From contig JAOVVO010000012.1 of the NCBI GenBank assembly GCA_028564675.1, positions 124,001-188,000 on the forward strand: 64,000 nucleotides of DNA, in the 5' to 3' direction. The translations under genes were made by a program, and so were the position numbers. The notes below the pieces were generated by a model that saw only the letters and a list, made by a program, of their open reading frames with translations, did not search any database and was not told the origin of the DNA. Positions within the stretch are counted from its first letter, which is position 1. Each line of letters begins with the position of its first letter. The stretch is from Onchocerca lupi (lineage: Eukaryota; Nematoda; Chromadorea; Rhabditida; Onchocercidae). Of this stretch, positions 41,541-52,489 are shown in pieces.

Positions 41541-44500
41541 TTATGATGTGCCAAATTTTTCCTTTTGCATCTCATTGATCTTCCAGAAATTGCCTGTTTT
41601 CATCAATTCAAATTGTTTTTGCAGTCTTAATCTTCTTTCTCGTCTTTTTTTCGACTTCGAAATTTCGATCTCTGGTTCATCACCTGTACTCACCGTTTGT
41701 ACATCCTGAAAAATGGAGACTTACTCGTTTAACAAGAACTAAAGTTCAGTCGGAGAAACACTGTATGTAATTCTTATAATTTTCCAAATAAAAAAGTCAT
41801 TTTTCACATACTTAAATAAATCTCACCTGTTCACCGCTGAGGTCATCGTCTTCCTCTTCTTCCCCAGTACCAGTACTACCGATAAAAGGACTATTTTCGG
41901 CAGAAATGTGTGAAGAGGTTTGTGACTGCTGTTGTATTTCTGTAGTACTTGGAGTTACTTCCATTCCAAAGTTTATCGATGCTTCGTTAAGTGAATTCAA
42001 CGATGACTGGTGCTGCTGTAATAAACAAGACTTCAGCATGAACATTGTCATTAAATGTAGGCAAAATAATTCGTCTGAATATTCAAATAGATAAAATTCT
42101 CCTCAGATACCCTAACTAAATAGTAAATCAAATGTCGGAAGTTCAAATATACGAGTTAACATTTGAGCGTGAAAGACATTAAAGATACCTCAAATGCAAT
42201 GGCCATCTGATTAAGAACAGCCTCCATATCAGGTGTACCATTTTCATCACCAGAACCATTCTCATTTTTCCTCCTTTTTTTGTGTTTAGTTCGTTTCTTC
42301 AACATTTTTTGTATTTCGGACTCATCACTTGAAATCACTTCTTCAATATGTTTATGTCTTCTAAAAACATTACCATTGTTAAACATAGTAAAATCAGAAA
42401 AAATTATATTTCAAGCTTATTGAATTAGTAAGCGATGAAAAGCTCGTACTAGTTTATACTTAAAGTTTGATTCTGCTGATGCAAGGAATTTAATTATATC
42501 TTGGACCATAATTCTAAACTTTGACTAGACTCATGCCTAAATTTTTCCAGAAAATGAATCACGAATTGTTTAAATAAATTTGTTTTTGAATATACCGAAA
42601 ACCGACCCAGAACTTTCCAGTCTCTCTAAATATAAATTTTTTGTAAGGGATAAAAAATTTGATGGATGAAGTTGATGCAGAAGTTGATGAATTTTTTGAA
42701 TATTAAAAATAGTCTTTATGGCAAATGCTTACTTTTTCGACCGTCTTTCTTTCGCAGCTCTGTGTAATGCCTGTACGTAAGATCCGCGTTCAATTGGATA
42801 GCCACGAGTCCTTTCAAAAGCTAAAAATCAAATCTGCTCAAGCTAAAAATTTCACTATGCTTAAAATAATCATACCATTTTAAATCTATGAATACACATA
42901 AATTACCATCAATAGCATCGTGCGAAGACCACCCCAGACGGTCAATTAAAAATCGACATATCAAATAACCGCTGCGATTAACACCATTTGTACAGTGGAT
43001 GCCAATCATCATCTCTAGAACTTTTATTCATAAAATAAGCAACTGCGAAAAAAATTGGGTTTGCTAAAGAAATAAAACTACTAGGTTAAAATAGAGATAC
43101 ATGAATATGATAAGTAGTCTCTAGTATCATTTTCAGTATGTAAAAATTTTTAAACAATACCAAAGTTTTGACTAATTTTAATTTCTCATTCTCTTCTCAA
43201 GCCAACTGTGAAAAGAAATACCGTTATCAGCATTCGATTCCAGAAAATTGTCTACAATAGCATTGAATGCATCCACTAGATCATCTCTTTCAAGGAAACC
43301 TCGACCAGGGCAGTTAATTTTTTCATATAAAATGCACATTCCTTCAATATCACTGCGTTCATAATAACGATCCGTATCTGTCAAATCGATGATAAGACCA
43401 ACCTGAATTCCTTTTTCACCCAACTGAAAAAACCTTGTTCTAAGAAGTATAATTATCTTTTGTTTTACATGCAAAAGAATGATTTTTCGGGTCAAGAAAT
43501 GAAGAGTTGAAGTAGACATTCTTAGCTTCGTAGGCATCGTAAACAATTTATTAATTGGAATTAAATAATAAGGATCAGTTAGAAGAAAAAAAAAAGGAAA
43601 TGAAAACTGAAGTATAAATTTATAAGTTAAAATCGTGAGACCAGATTTACGAATGCGAGTAGAAATCAAAAATAAAAATAAAGCAAAAATAACTAATGCA
43701 GTATCAGTGTAGTGTCAGTGTGCAGTGCTAGTGCACTGTCAGTGTCATAAAATAAAATGTAATATTCACAAACATCACTGCCCAGATCGACTTACTTTCT
43801 GCAAAAGATTCAAAGTAGTGAATCGTTTTTCCTTCGGTATTTTCGTTGATAGTGTCATGCTGAGAGGTGTTTTGAAAACCAAAAACCGTGTGTTTGGTAT
43901 TGGTAGTCCCACTGGTTCGTAGCGTAACCATCTAAAAGAAACTTGTTGGAAAGATTTTACACATATCAAATAAACCAAATTCCTGAAAAAAAGTTTAACA
44001 ACTGGGATAATATATTAAGCGCATTCATTCAATTACAGCATGCACTTATATTATTTCTATTACAATGAATTACATCAAGGAATAAGGAAGAATGAAGAAA
44101 ACGATCTATTTTTTTCCTAAATCTATCATTTATTAAAAAGAATTTTGCCATTTCATTTACCGTTCAATTAACACACATGTATTTAACATACATCAGTATT
44201 TATTCCACTCTTATGGGAGTGAGAATTGTGTCTAGATTCCTTTCCAATAGTTGGCTTAGATTCTTATTAAACGACAAGGAAATGGTTCTTTGTGCTTATA
44301 ATAATAATAAAAAAAAATGGAATATATTATTCAGCTCTTCAAAATCGCTACATATAAATTAAAAAAGAAGTTGTTGGATTTCGAATAAAAGACTTATCAT
44401 TTGCAGGATAAGTTAATAAAAAAATAGCATTATTCGCAATCTCAGAAGAAAACTTTAATTTTAAAAATGACCACCGAAAATAGCACAATTTACATTACCT

Positions 44501-44997
44501 TATTGTCATTACTAATATAATATATAAATACTCAATGTACCTGCAAAAAATCAAATCTTCAACTTTATTTATGCAAGCAAGACAATCTAATCAGTGTACT
44601 CCAGATCTAGTTATTGCTAAGTCATATAACTTAACTGCTCAAAAAAAAAATGTAATTATCATTACCACCATTCACTTTATTAGAAGTTTGATTACTCCTT
44701 AAATTCCTTTTCTCTCTTCAATGGAATCGATTGTTAAATCCGCCTGATGACAAAATTATGCAAAAATGGACCAATGTTCGTTTTTAGGGAAAAATTTTAG
44801 AAGATATAATGAGTTATCAATCTTCTTCCTGTTATATGATAAACATTGAGAATGACAGTGTTGCTCTAAAGTGATAATGATAAGTTCAATTGAAATATCA
44901 AATTCAACTCTGAATTGAAATATGAGAATGAGAGCAACAATAATGATATTAAATGAAAATCTCACTGTTTCGGTACCACTCGACTGATTCGTCCCAT
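41541..44997 (-). CDS. pir-1: PIR-1/DUSP11-type RNA 5'-triphosphatase
   Basis: Eight exons keep one frame (363 aa): 44997-44966, 43931-43796, 43423-43222, 43014-42907, 42820-42733, 42360-42189, 42015-41827, 41705-41541. The core follows DUSP11/PIR-1: WLRYEPVGLPIPNTRFLVFK, VGLIIDLTDTDRYYERSDIE, then the cysteine-phosphatase loop HCTNGVNRSGYLICRFLID with catalytic Cys at about residue 131 and Arg at 137, and FERTRGYPIERGSYVQALH. The family removes phosphates from RNA 5' ends; C. elegans PIR-1 works with Dicer in small-RNA production. After the catalytic domain comes an unusual tail of about 180 residues: a lysine/arginine block (KMLKKRTKHKKRRK), a glutamine/serine part, an acidic run (GEEEEDDDLSGEQ) and another basic segment (KSKKRRERRLRLQKQF), probably for nuclear or RNA contact. 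The first exon (MGRISRVVPKQ) is only 32 bases, separated by a 1 kb intron, and is less sure than the rest. Confidence 0.92.
43690..43745. repeat. Short cagtgt-type tandem repeat in a pir-1 intron
   Basis: The words cagtgt, tcagtgt and gtgcagtg recur six times within about 55 bases between pir-1 exons 2 and 3. No coding frame runs through it. Confidence 0.7.
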
Positions 44998-45155
44998 TGT
45001 ATACCCACACAATGAACTCTCGATGAATTGAACTCCCTTCTCTAATATCTCAAACCCAGCAATTCACTCCACAAACATCCAGACCTTCGCCCAATTTTAA
45101 CATCACGATTGTGATGGTATGATTGTGAAATATTACACATCTCTTGACTCGAATA

Positions 45156-45285
45156 TCTGTTTGATATAAGTTAAAAAATAAAAATGTAAATGTTCTTTGT
45201 TCATTTCCGCACGACTTTTCAAGTTCTTCGACGATTTATCTGGAATTTCGATACAACTTGCGGTCGAATAGGCCGCATGTTTAAA
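45156..45285 (+). mobile_element. Helitron 5'-end remnant
   Basis: A segment of about 95 bases (45189-45281) aligns by eye with the start of the Helitron fragment at 17525-17625, sharing atgttc, ttcaagttcttc, the gaaatt/gaattt block, acaac, tcg and ataggc in order. Upstream, a/TCTGTTTGATATAAG could be the A/TC terminus. No coding sequence or 3' hairpin follows, so this is a short remnant or a 5' end captured alone. Confidence 0.55.
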
Positions 45286-46480
45286 GACTTACGGAGATTT
45301 AAGATTTTGGATAGACGAACATTTGTATTTTTATTTACATGGATTATTTATATGTGGAATTAGGAAAAATGCGAGATTTCTGGTAATTATAAAAGTAACT
45401 CATCTGTGATTCTTTAAGACAACATCTGATTGAAGGAAATTGATTTTCTACGCAAAGAAATATTTAGTTCGTTGAATAAAATGAAAAATTCTTAACTAAA
45501 AAAGGCTATTGCTAGAAGTCTAAAAACTTTAATACATTGAGATATTAAAATTTTATTTAATATTCTAATGTCATGATTAATCACATGCAATTAAAAGAAT
45601 ATTCATCATCAAACTTAAGCAAAAATTGTTTCCATATCTATCTCTATCACAACAATCTTGCACATTTTTCATTTATTTCGTAAAACAAATTTTGAAAAAA
45701 TTTAATCAGCATATCACACCGTTCTTTCAATCAATGAAAAGCCCTTAAGTTAGAACTTTCAATGATGGCAAAGATTATTTAAGTTTGAAATCACTTTAAA
45801 ACTGATCATTGAAGTTACCACATTTTGACGAAAATCATTCTTCTAAGCCACCATGTTTGAAATGTGTTTGAAAGGAATTACTTGAAAAAAGAGTGATAAT
45901 GGAAAGAAATAGCGACATGAATGTCGGAGCAGAAACGCAAATATATTGCATTCGCTTGGTAGATTCTTCGATTTTAGTAAAATCTAAGTAATCAGTTGAT
46001 TATCTGATTGACATATTATTTATGCTAGATAATTTCACTGATTTCTTTTTGCAAATCCAATAAAGAAGTGCAAATTGTAATAAATATTCTATTTTGACTT
46101 TGTTACTTTCGGTTTTCCAATTACAGAATATCTCGGATCTCTTAAATATTGCTTCTCTTGGTGGAGGAAACGTGCAAGTCCCCATACGAAATACATCAAC
46201 AACAACTTTGTTGTTTGTTACTCAGTCGAACAACTAAATGAAAATTCCATGATGATCTGATGAAAATTTAATTCCAATTTTCAAATCTGATTCAATGATG
46301 ACTTACAGAAATTGAAAAGAGAAGTAGAAATAGACAATTTTTTTTTCGATTATCCAGCTAGATTATTCGAGGTTTACAATATTCTCAAATGATATATTAG
46401 TACAATTATTTCAAAACATATGATCTTCCTGGAAGCTTTCAAAGTATTTATTTTCTTGCAGATATTATCCGATTTGTGAG

Positions 46481-46590
46481 TCTGTTTCTTATCACTTGAT
46501 TCTTATCCAACGGAATTGTATTATCCGATCTCACGTGAATCTCTTATTGTTTGATTCTTATCCAATGGATTTTGCTCTCTGTTCTGATCT
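46481..46590. repeat. Two-copy 55-base direct repeat
   Basis: The phrase tgattcttatccaa and flanking tcttat/ggat words recur 55 bases apart (46497 and 46552). The copies are diverged. There is no coding potential. Confidence 0.65.
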
Positions 46591-47289
46591 TTTTTCGATT
46601 CGATCACCACGAAGCGTTAAACTTTTAAAATAACTGCTACCTTCATTTGTTCTCATCTGCTCAAATTTCAATGATGCAAATTCCAAAAGTAAAAATACAA
46701 TCTTTGAGGATCTAACAAAAAATCATTTCTGAGTCTGAGTAATTCTTTTAAAGTTTATTAATCAAAAGTCATGCACAGAAGTGGTGTGTAATGGGACAGT
46801 TTGTTGGCGCTGCATTATAATACTTCCGTTTATTTCTAGTACATCATGCAAACCATCTATTTAAAAAAAAAAAAAAGTTTAATGTTGCTTAACAATATGA
46901 GCTATAATTTTGGATTATTCAAGACCTATTTTAATTTGAATGTATAATTTTTGTAATGAGATAAGTTGTTGGAAATGGTGGAAACTTTTTGGGAGATATC
47001 TTAAGAAGAGTGTTTGGGAGAGCTTTGATGTAATTACTTGAGAAAGTGTGGGACGACTGTAGAAGAGGTTTGATGACAAATAGCTTATTTCGCGCTAATT
47101 ATAAGCCTCGTGAATAACAGAATTATGATATTAAAGCGCGATTAATGGAAATAAAAATAAAGGTTTTGTAAGGGAAGTAGGAGCGTGAAAGTGAAAATTT
47201 GGAGTTGAGCGTTGATTCTTGAAAGATGCAGTGTTGAGTGTGGTTAAGCAAAATTGGTGGATAGTTATATAATTAAGATAGATATCTAA

Positions 47290-47515
47290 GATTGCTCGAG
47301 CCAGATTATTTTCGTTAAGATAACAAAATACATAAGCCTTATCAGTAACAGGTTATTTATGTTAAGACATTAGATAATGCTCGATCCTTGTCGGCACCAG
47401 ATAATATGTAAGACTTCAAAAGGTACGCGACCTTTATCGCTACTTGATAATATTCTGTTGATGTTAAGCTATTTACAAAAAGATGCGCAAGTGTTTTTAG
47501 CGCCAGATAATACAG
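47290..47515. repeat. Degenerate interspersed repeat with ccagataat and gttaag words
   Basis: ccagat(t/a)at words start at about 47301, 47398 and 47503, with a looser gataat copy near 47445, and gttaag(a/c) at about 47315, 47361 and 47463. The spacing of roughly 100 bases suggests an old tandem of a unit near 100 bases. I cannot define exact units by eye. Confidence 0.4.
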
Positions 47516-48169
47516 AAAAGAACACAAATTGCTAATATTTGAATTTCTTTAACAATATAAACTAATTTCAGTTTTCTGGCATAATTTGGCATATAAATAA
47601 TGCCCTATTAGATACACAAGCAATTGATATACATTGATATGACTAAAACTGATAATTCCATCCAAATAAAGTTTATCGAACATTTGATAAAGTCCTAAAT
47701 GATTCGGAATGCTTAATCAAGGTGGAGAATCTTCTCGTAAAACTTTTGAAAATATAACTTTCAATGTTGCTGTTCGCATTATGATGAAAACATCAAGGTT
47801 AAAGTTCGCAAAGGATGATGAAAAGTACATAGAAGGATAGTATAAGAAATCTCAAAGTACTGAAATATATTTACACAAATAAAAAAATATATCAATCCAG
47901 GTGGGGTAAACTTTTTTTTTTGTTCATTTTCTTTTTTCTTCTGTTCATTCGTTTGCTACGTTAGCTACAACTTGTTCATTTTTATTAAATTTGTACTTCC
48001 ATATAATTCAATTTTGAATTCTTCTTGACCAACTTCAAACTTTCTTTCATTTTTTCATTTTTAAGCAAAAATTCGTGGAAAATTTCAGATGAAATTTAAA
48101 GAATTGAATTCAAATGAAAAATTTCGAAAAAATTACCGCTCCTACGCTCTTCAGCTTTTTTCAACTTTT

Positions 48170-48955
48170 TTACTTTTCTGCTGATTTTTCTTCATTTTCA
48201 TGACTGTATCCCTTCATATCTGATGGTTGGGTTTGCTTCGTAGATTTTTTATCTTTATCTTTAGTCTCCCCACTTCGATTATCGTCTTTTGCAATCATTT
48301 CTTCCTTTCGAGAATGTTTTTCTTTATCAGAATGATATTTCTCAGATTCCTTTAAGTTAAGATTCGATCCCAATTCTTTTTTCTTGTCTTTGTCATCGAG
48401 TTTCTTCACTTCACTGTATTCTTTTTCATCTGATTTCTTGCTTTCCTTATTTTCTTCTAGTTTCTAAATTTGTTCAAATTATTTCTTTTTTAAAGTGCTA
48501 TATAAAACTGAATTAAATCTGGAAATTCTGAGCTTCGCTTTTGTACATACGTTTAAATATGAAGGCATTTCAATATCCGTTTCACCTTCTCTAGTAAATA
48601 CACTGATTTTGGAATGTTCTCCGATAGACACCTGTGTCGGTTCAACACATAGTTCTAAAATTTGAATCCACTTCAGATGTAGGGTCAAAATTTTTAAATC
48701 AGATTATGAGCAGCGATTTATGAATTTGGATAAATTGATATAAGATATATTTGTATTACCTTCAAGTCAATTTTCATTAGTCTGACAGATCAAATGATGA
48801 TATCGATATGGTGGGACTATATGGATGAGTTTATCGTGAAATTGACCTTTTCTCTTGGAACAATCGATGACAGCCGAAATGACAACAACAATGGTAGCAA
48901 TGATGATGGCATACGATGATGCTATAAATGATGCTTCATCTGGTATAGAATACAT
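48170..48955 (-). CDS. Small single-pass membrane protein with lysine/glutamate-rich tail
   Basis: I do not recognise a family. Three exons keep one frame (168 aa): 48955-48847, 48654-48551, 48463-48170. Residues 1-13 are short and mildly acidic (MYSIPDEASFIAS). Residues about 14-31 are one hydrophobic helix (YAIIIATIVVVISAVI), followed by Cys and a basic stop-transfer cluster (DCSKRK). The middle exon encodes ELCVEPTQVSIGEHSK and a glutamate-rich part. The last exon is almost all Lys, Glu, Asp and Ser, ending ENEEKSAEK. With no cleavable signal and positive charges after the helix, the tail is probably cytosolic. An acceptor tttag lies seven bases before the ATG, as in a trans-spliced mRNA. 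The first donor (gtcaat) is weak, but frame and phase fit. Layout and intron phases resemble the gene at 54811-56347. Confidence 0.6.
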
Positions 48956-51900
48956 TTATATCTAAACATATTCAATTATATCCAGAAAATGTTCGATAAT
49001 TCACACAATGACTGAGAAAAATTATCAATGAAATTAGAGTGCTGCTATTTTTCCTGTAACTTCTCCAGAACTTTCGTGACTAAGTTTATCACTGGTTTTT
49101 TAAGGAAAATTTGAAGAAACAAAACTATTTTAAATTTAAATCAATTATTGTATATTAATGTGTTGTTTCAGTCTTTCTAAATTAATTTCAATGCATGAAA
49201 CTGATCACAGAATAAAAATGTAATACAGCCTTTGTAAAACACAGCTCACACTCAAACATAAAAATGAAGTGGGAAGACTTTTGAAATTTGTTGAATTTAT
49301 AGAATAATCTAAATGATGCAACGTTATTTATAAAATGAAGAAGTATTTTTACATATGTCCGTATTACTGAAATAAAAAGCAATTAATAACTTTAATCCTT
49401 TGTTTGGTGCTTAAAAGTTTAAAATAGGTTGCTTCATTCGAAATGTATTAAAATTTCTATATGAGCAATTCTCGATTTATTTTTACCAACTATTTCCATT
49501 TTCACGATCTTGAAAGCTATTCCATATTCCGGGAATCCTCAAAAGTGGAGAAAATTTTCCTTGAACTGTCACTTATTTCCCTTCGTTTCGTTACAATCAA
49601 CGGTTCGCTTCCATACAGGATTTAATTTTTTTCAAGCGTTAATAACGCAGAATGATAAATTTTCCAGTTTTTTCATGAAATAAGGTTTAATTGTCCAAGT
49701 ACAATACTTTGTTTTAGAATTATAGATTGACGTATATATCAAAGCAAAAAAGAATGCATTCTGGTATGCTTGTTCTAAAAATGACACCAGCAAGTGTCTG
49801 CAACATTCAGCCTGTGTCATCTCAGTAAGATGAGGAAGAACTTCTTTTTTGAAATTGAAGCATTCTGCTCATTTACAATCAAGTGAAATATGGTGAGAGA
49901 TTCAATTTCGTAAAATTGTTAGTTTGCAATTTCATTTAGTTTTCTTGAAAGTTATTCTGTGCACACCATTGCCTGATTTATAAGAATGAAAGAAGGCTTG
50001 ATCTGATGTTTTTGCATTTTAAGAAATTGACAAACATTGCATCTTTTTCAATTTGTTACCTCTTTTGCATTTTTCTTCGATAATGTGAATGTCAATTGAG
50101 ACTTGAAGGCAAATCGAAGTAAAAATGAATCACAGTTCATTAAGTTGAAAGTTGATGTTTTGTATCGAAAAATATATTGGAAAATAAATATTCTAATAGA
50201 GTCATTTCATTGTGATTGGCCACTTTGCTTCAATTTTCACTTTTGTTTAAATTTTGTCTCGATTGTCGTTTCCATCATCAGTAGCATTTCTTCTCGCCCG
50301 AAAAGCTCTTGTTCAATTGTTTTGTATTCTAAATGTACATAGTTGCATCAATTTTAACAACCAACAGCAATTTGAACGATGGAAATTTCCAAATTTTCAT
50401 AACTATAAATTGACTTCAAAATTAAAAGCATGATATTAGGCATAAAGAAAACCGTATAAGCCAGTTAAATTTGATATTGAAAAGTTATTAATAAGCTAAT
50501 TAATAAATACTTGAAATATCTTTTCCAGAGACGAGAGAGAAACAGTTCCTGGTGGGCAAAATATGATAATTAAAAATATAATGCCCCAGCAGTAGCATTG
50601 ATCCTGATCTATAACACTGAAATTTTAATTTTAACAATTATTCTGCTATTCAGGATCAAATTTGATTGCTTTTAATAAATAAACTATTGAAATATTTGAT
50701 TGATCAGCCTTATGTGGTTATTTAACTCAAAATGTTTTTTATAATTTTCATAAAAGAGACTCAGATTTGTTGGATTTGATCCATCGATTGACAGAGAATT
50801 TTTTTTTCTTATTTTTGGAATTTTCTTACTTTTAAAAAACCGAAATAAGTCTCCTGGTGCATTTATCGGGAAATGAACTTTGAAGCCCATATTTCTAACT
50901 ATAGTTGAATTTTTGATTCCAATGAAACCTCGAAAAAACTAACCGCAGCAGCAATAAATATTTCGAAATATTTGAAAGGACCGCAAAGGATCTTTGATTT
51001 TTTGTTTTGTGATTACAATTGGAATTTTATTAATGCCGTTGGCGAGAAAACGATTGGAATCCCGTAAAATATAACTGTCTAAAAATTCATGCAGCTTATC
51101 ACTTCTTTATTGCAGGGATATTAAGAAGATAAAGTTGCAGGTAGGCAAAAGTTGAGGAAGGAGGAAGAAAGAAAATTCGAGGATGAGGATTCGATGAAAT
51201 GATCTCGGCGGAAACAAACAAAAACACAAAGCGTTGCACTATAAGATGTATGATATGATTAGGACATGAAGTAGCAAAAATTTAAATTCTTTCATAAAAA
51301 GTACGTAAAATCTCTTCAGAGGGAAAAAGATTTGTTAACAGCAAAACGTACGACAATTGGTGCGATTCGTATACGTAAGCATTTGAATGTTTCGAAGATC
51401 AAATTGAGATTTTAATAATGAGCACAATTAACATAAATGAAAATACAACAATCAATTTTGCATTATTTATCCATCATAATGGGAAATGATAAGCATAATT
51501 GCTATGAAAGCAAGGAATAATGACAATGATAATTATAGCAAATGCCAATTAAATTAATGACAATTACAACGTTGATTAAAAAGGTGTCAAAACTGTCGAG
51601 TCCGAAAGTTGGGCCAACTTATTTTGCTATCACATTTCAGTGAATTGAAATGAACAACTTCATCATGAAATAAAAACGGCTCTCATCTGAGGAAATTCAT
51701 TCATTAATTAATCATTTGCTTTGATCAGTCAGAGCATTCATTCCCCTTATCAGGTCGGTATTCCATTAACGACTCTGCCCAGTACCTATAACTCCCAAAA
51801 AACTTACCGAAGGGAATTTCAAATGTCTATAACTCGCAAATAACTTCCTTATAACAAGACTTCCCTTTGGGAAGTCCAAACTATCTAAAAACTTCAAATA

Positions 51901-52489
51901 ACTTCCCTCCTATCAAAGAAAATTTAAACTTCGATGAATATCGACTGTATAATCGATACTCATCGATTTAACGTATACCATAGTCGCCGCAAACAGAATT
52001 CGTCATATCAAGGACTTCATTAAGCAACAAAATCACATCACAATCCCCCCCCCCCAAAAAAAACCTTCTACAAGCTACAATCATGAAATCCTATTTATGA
52101 CTGGTCAAAAAAGAAAGACAAATACCAAATTGAATTAAAACCCTCAGCATTTTACCTCATTTATTTCATTACGATTGTTCCATTTATTTCTTCAAATAAA
52201 AGCAAATGAGCATTTCAAATATTTGGATAAAAAATACTCTAATTAGCATGGCATTTTTATGGTGCCGAAATTTCGCACAAATTTTTTAAAAGTCTCAAAG
52301 CAACAAAAACCTGAAACTTTGTCAGGAAATAATACAAGATTTATTGATAATATAAGATAGAAAAGGGCAATAAGAAACATAGTATCAAGAACGGAAAAAT
52401 AACAAATGTGTGGATGTACACAACAGCAATGAAAATACAAATCTCATTTTACTAGATATTTTATTAATCCATAAATTAGAAAAATTATT
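48956..52489. other. Gene-poor region
   Basis: I see no supported gene in 3.5 kb. It contains a C homopolymer followed by an A run at 52045-52065 and long AT-rich stretches. Short frames such as 50103-50342 (+) and 50684-50890 (-) have no splice context or family resemblance. Confidence 0.5.

Larger units (their letters stand above)
44998..48169. other. Gene-poor region upstream of pir-1
   Basis: No supported gene. It contains a Helitron 5' remnant (45156-45285), a two-copy direct repeat near 46497-46565 (tgattcttatccaa twice, 55 bases apart), and a degenerate repeat field at 47290-47515 with recurring ccagataata and gttaag words. The rest is AT-rich filler. Confidence 0.55.
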
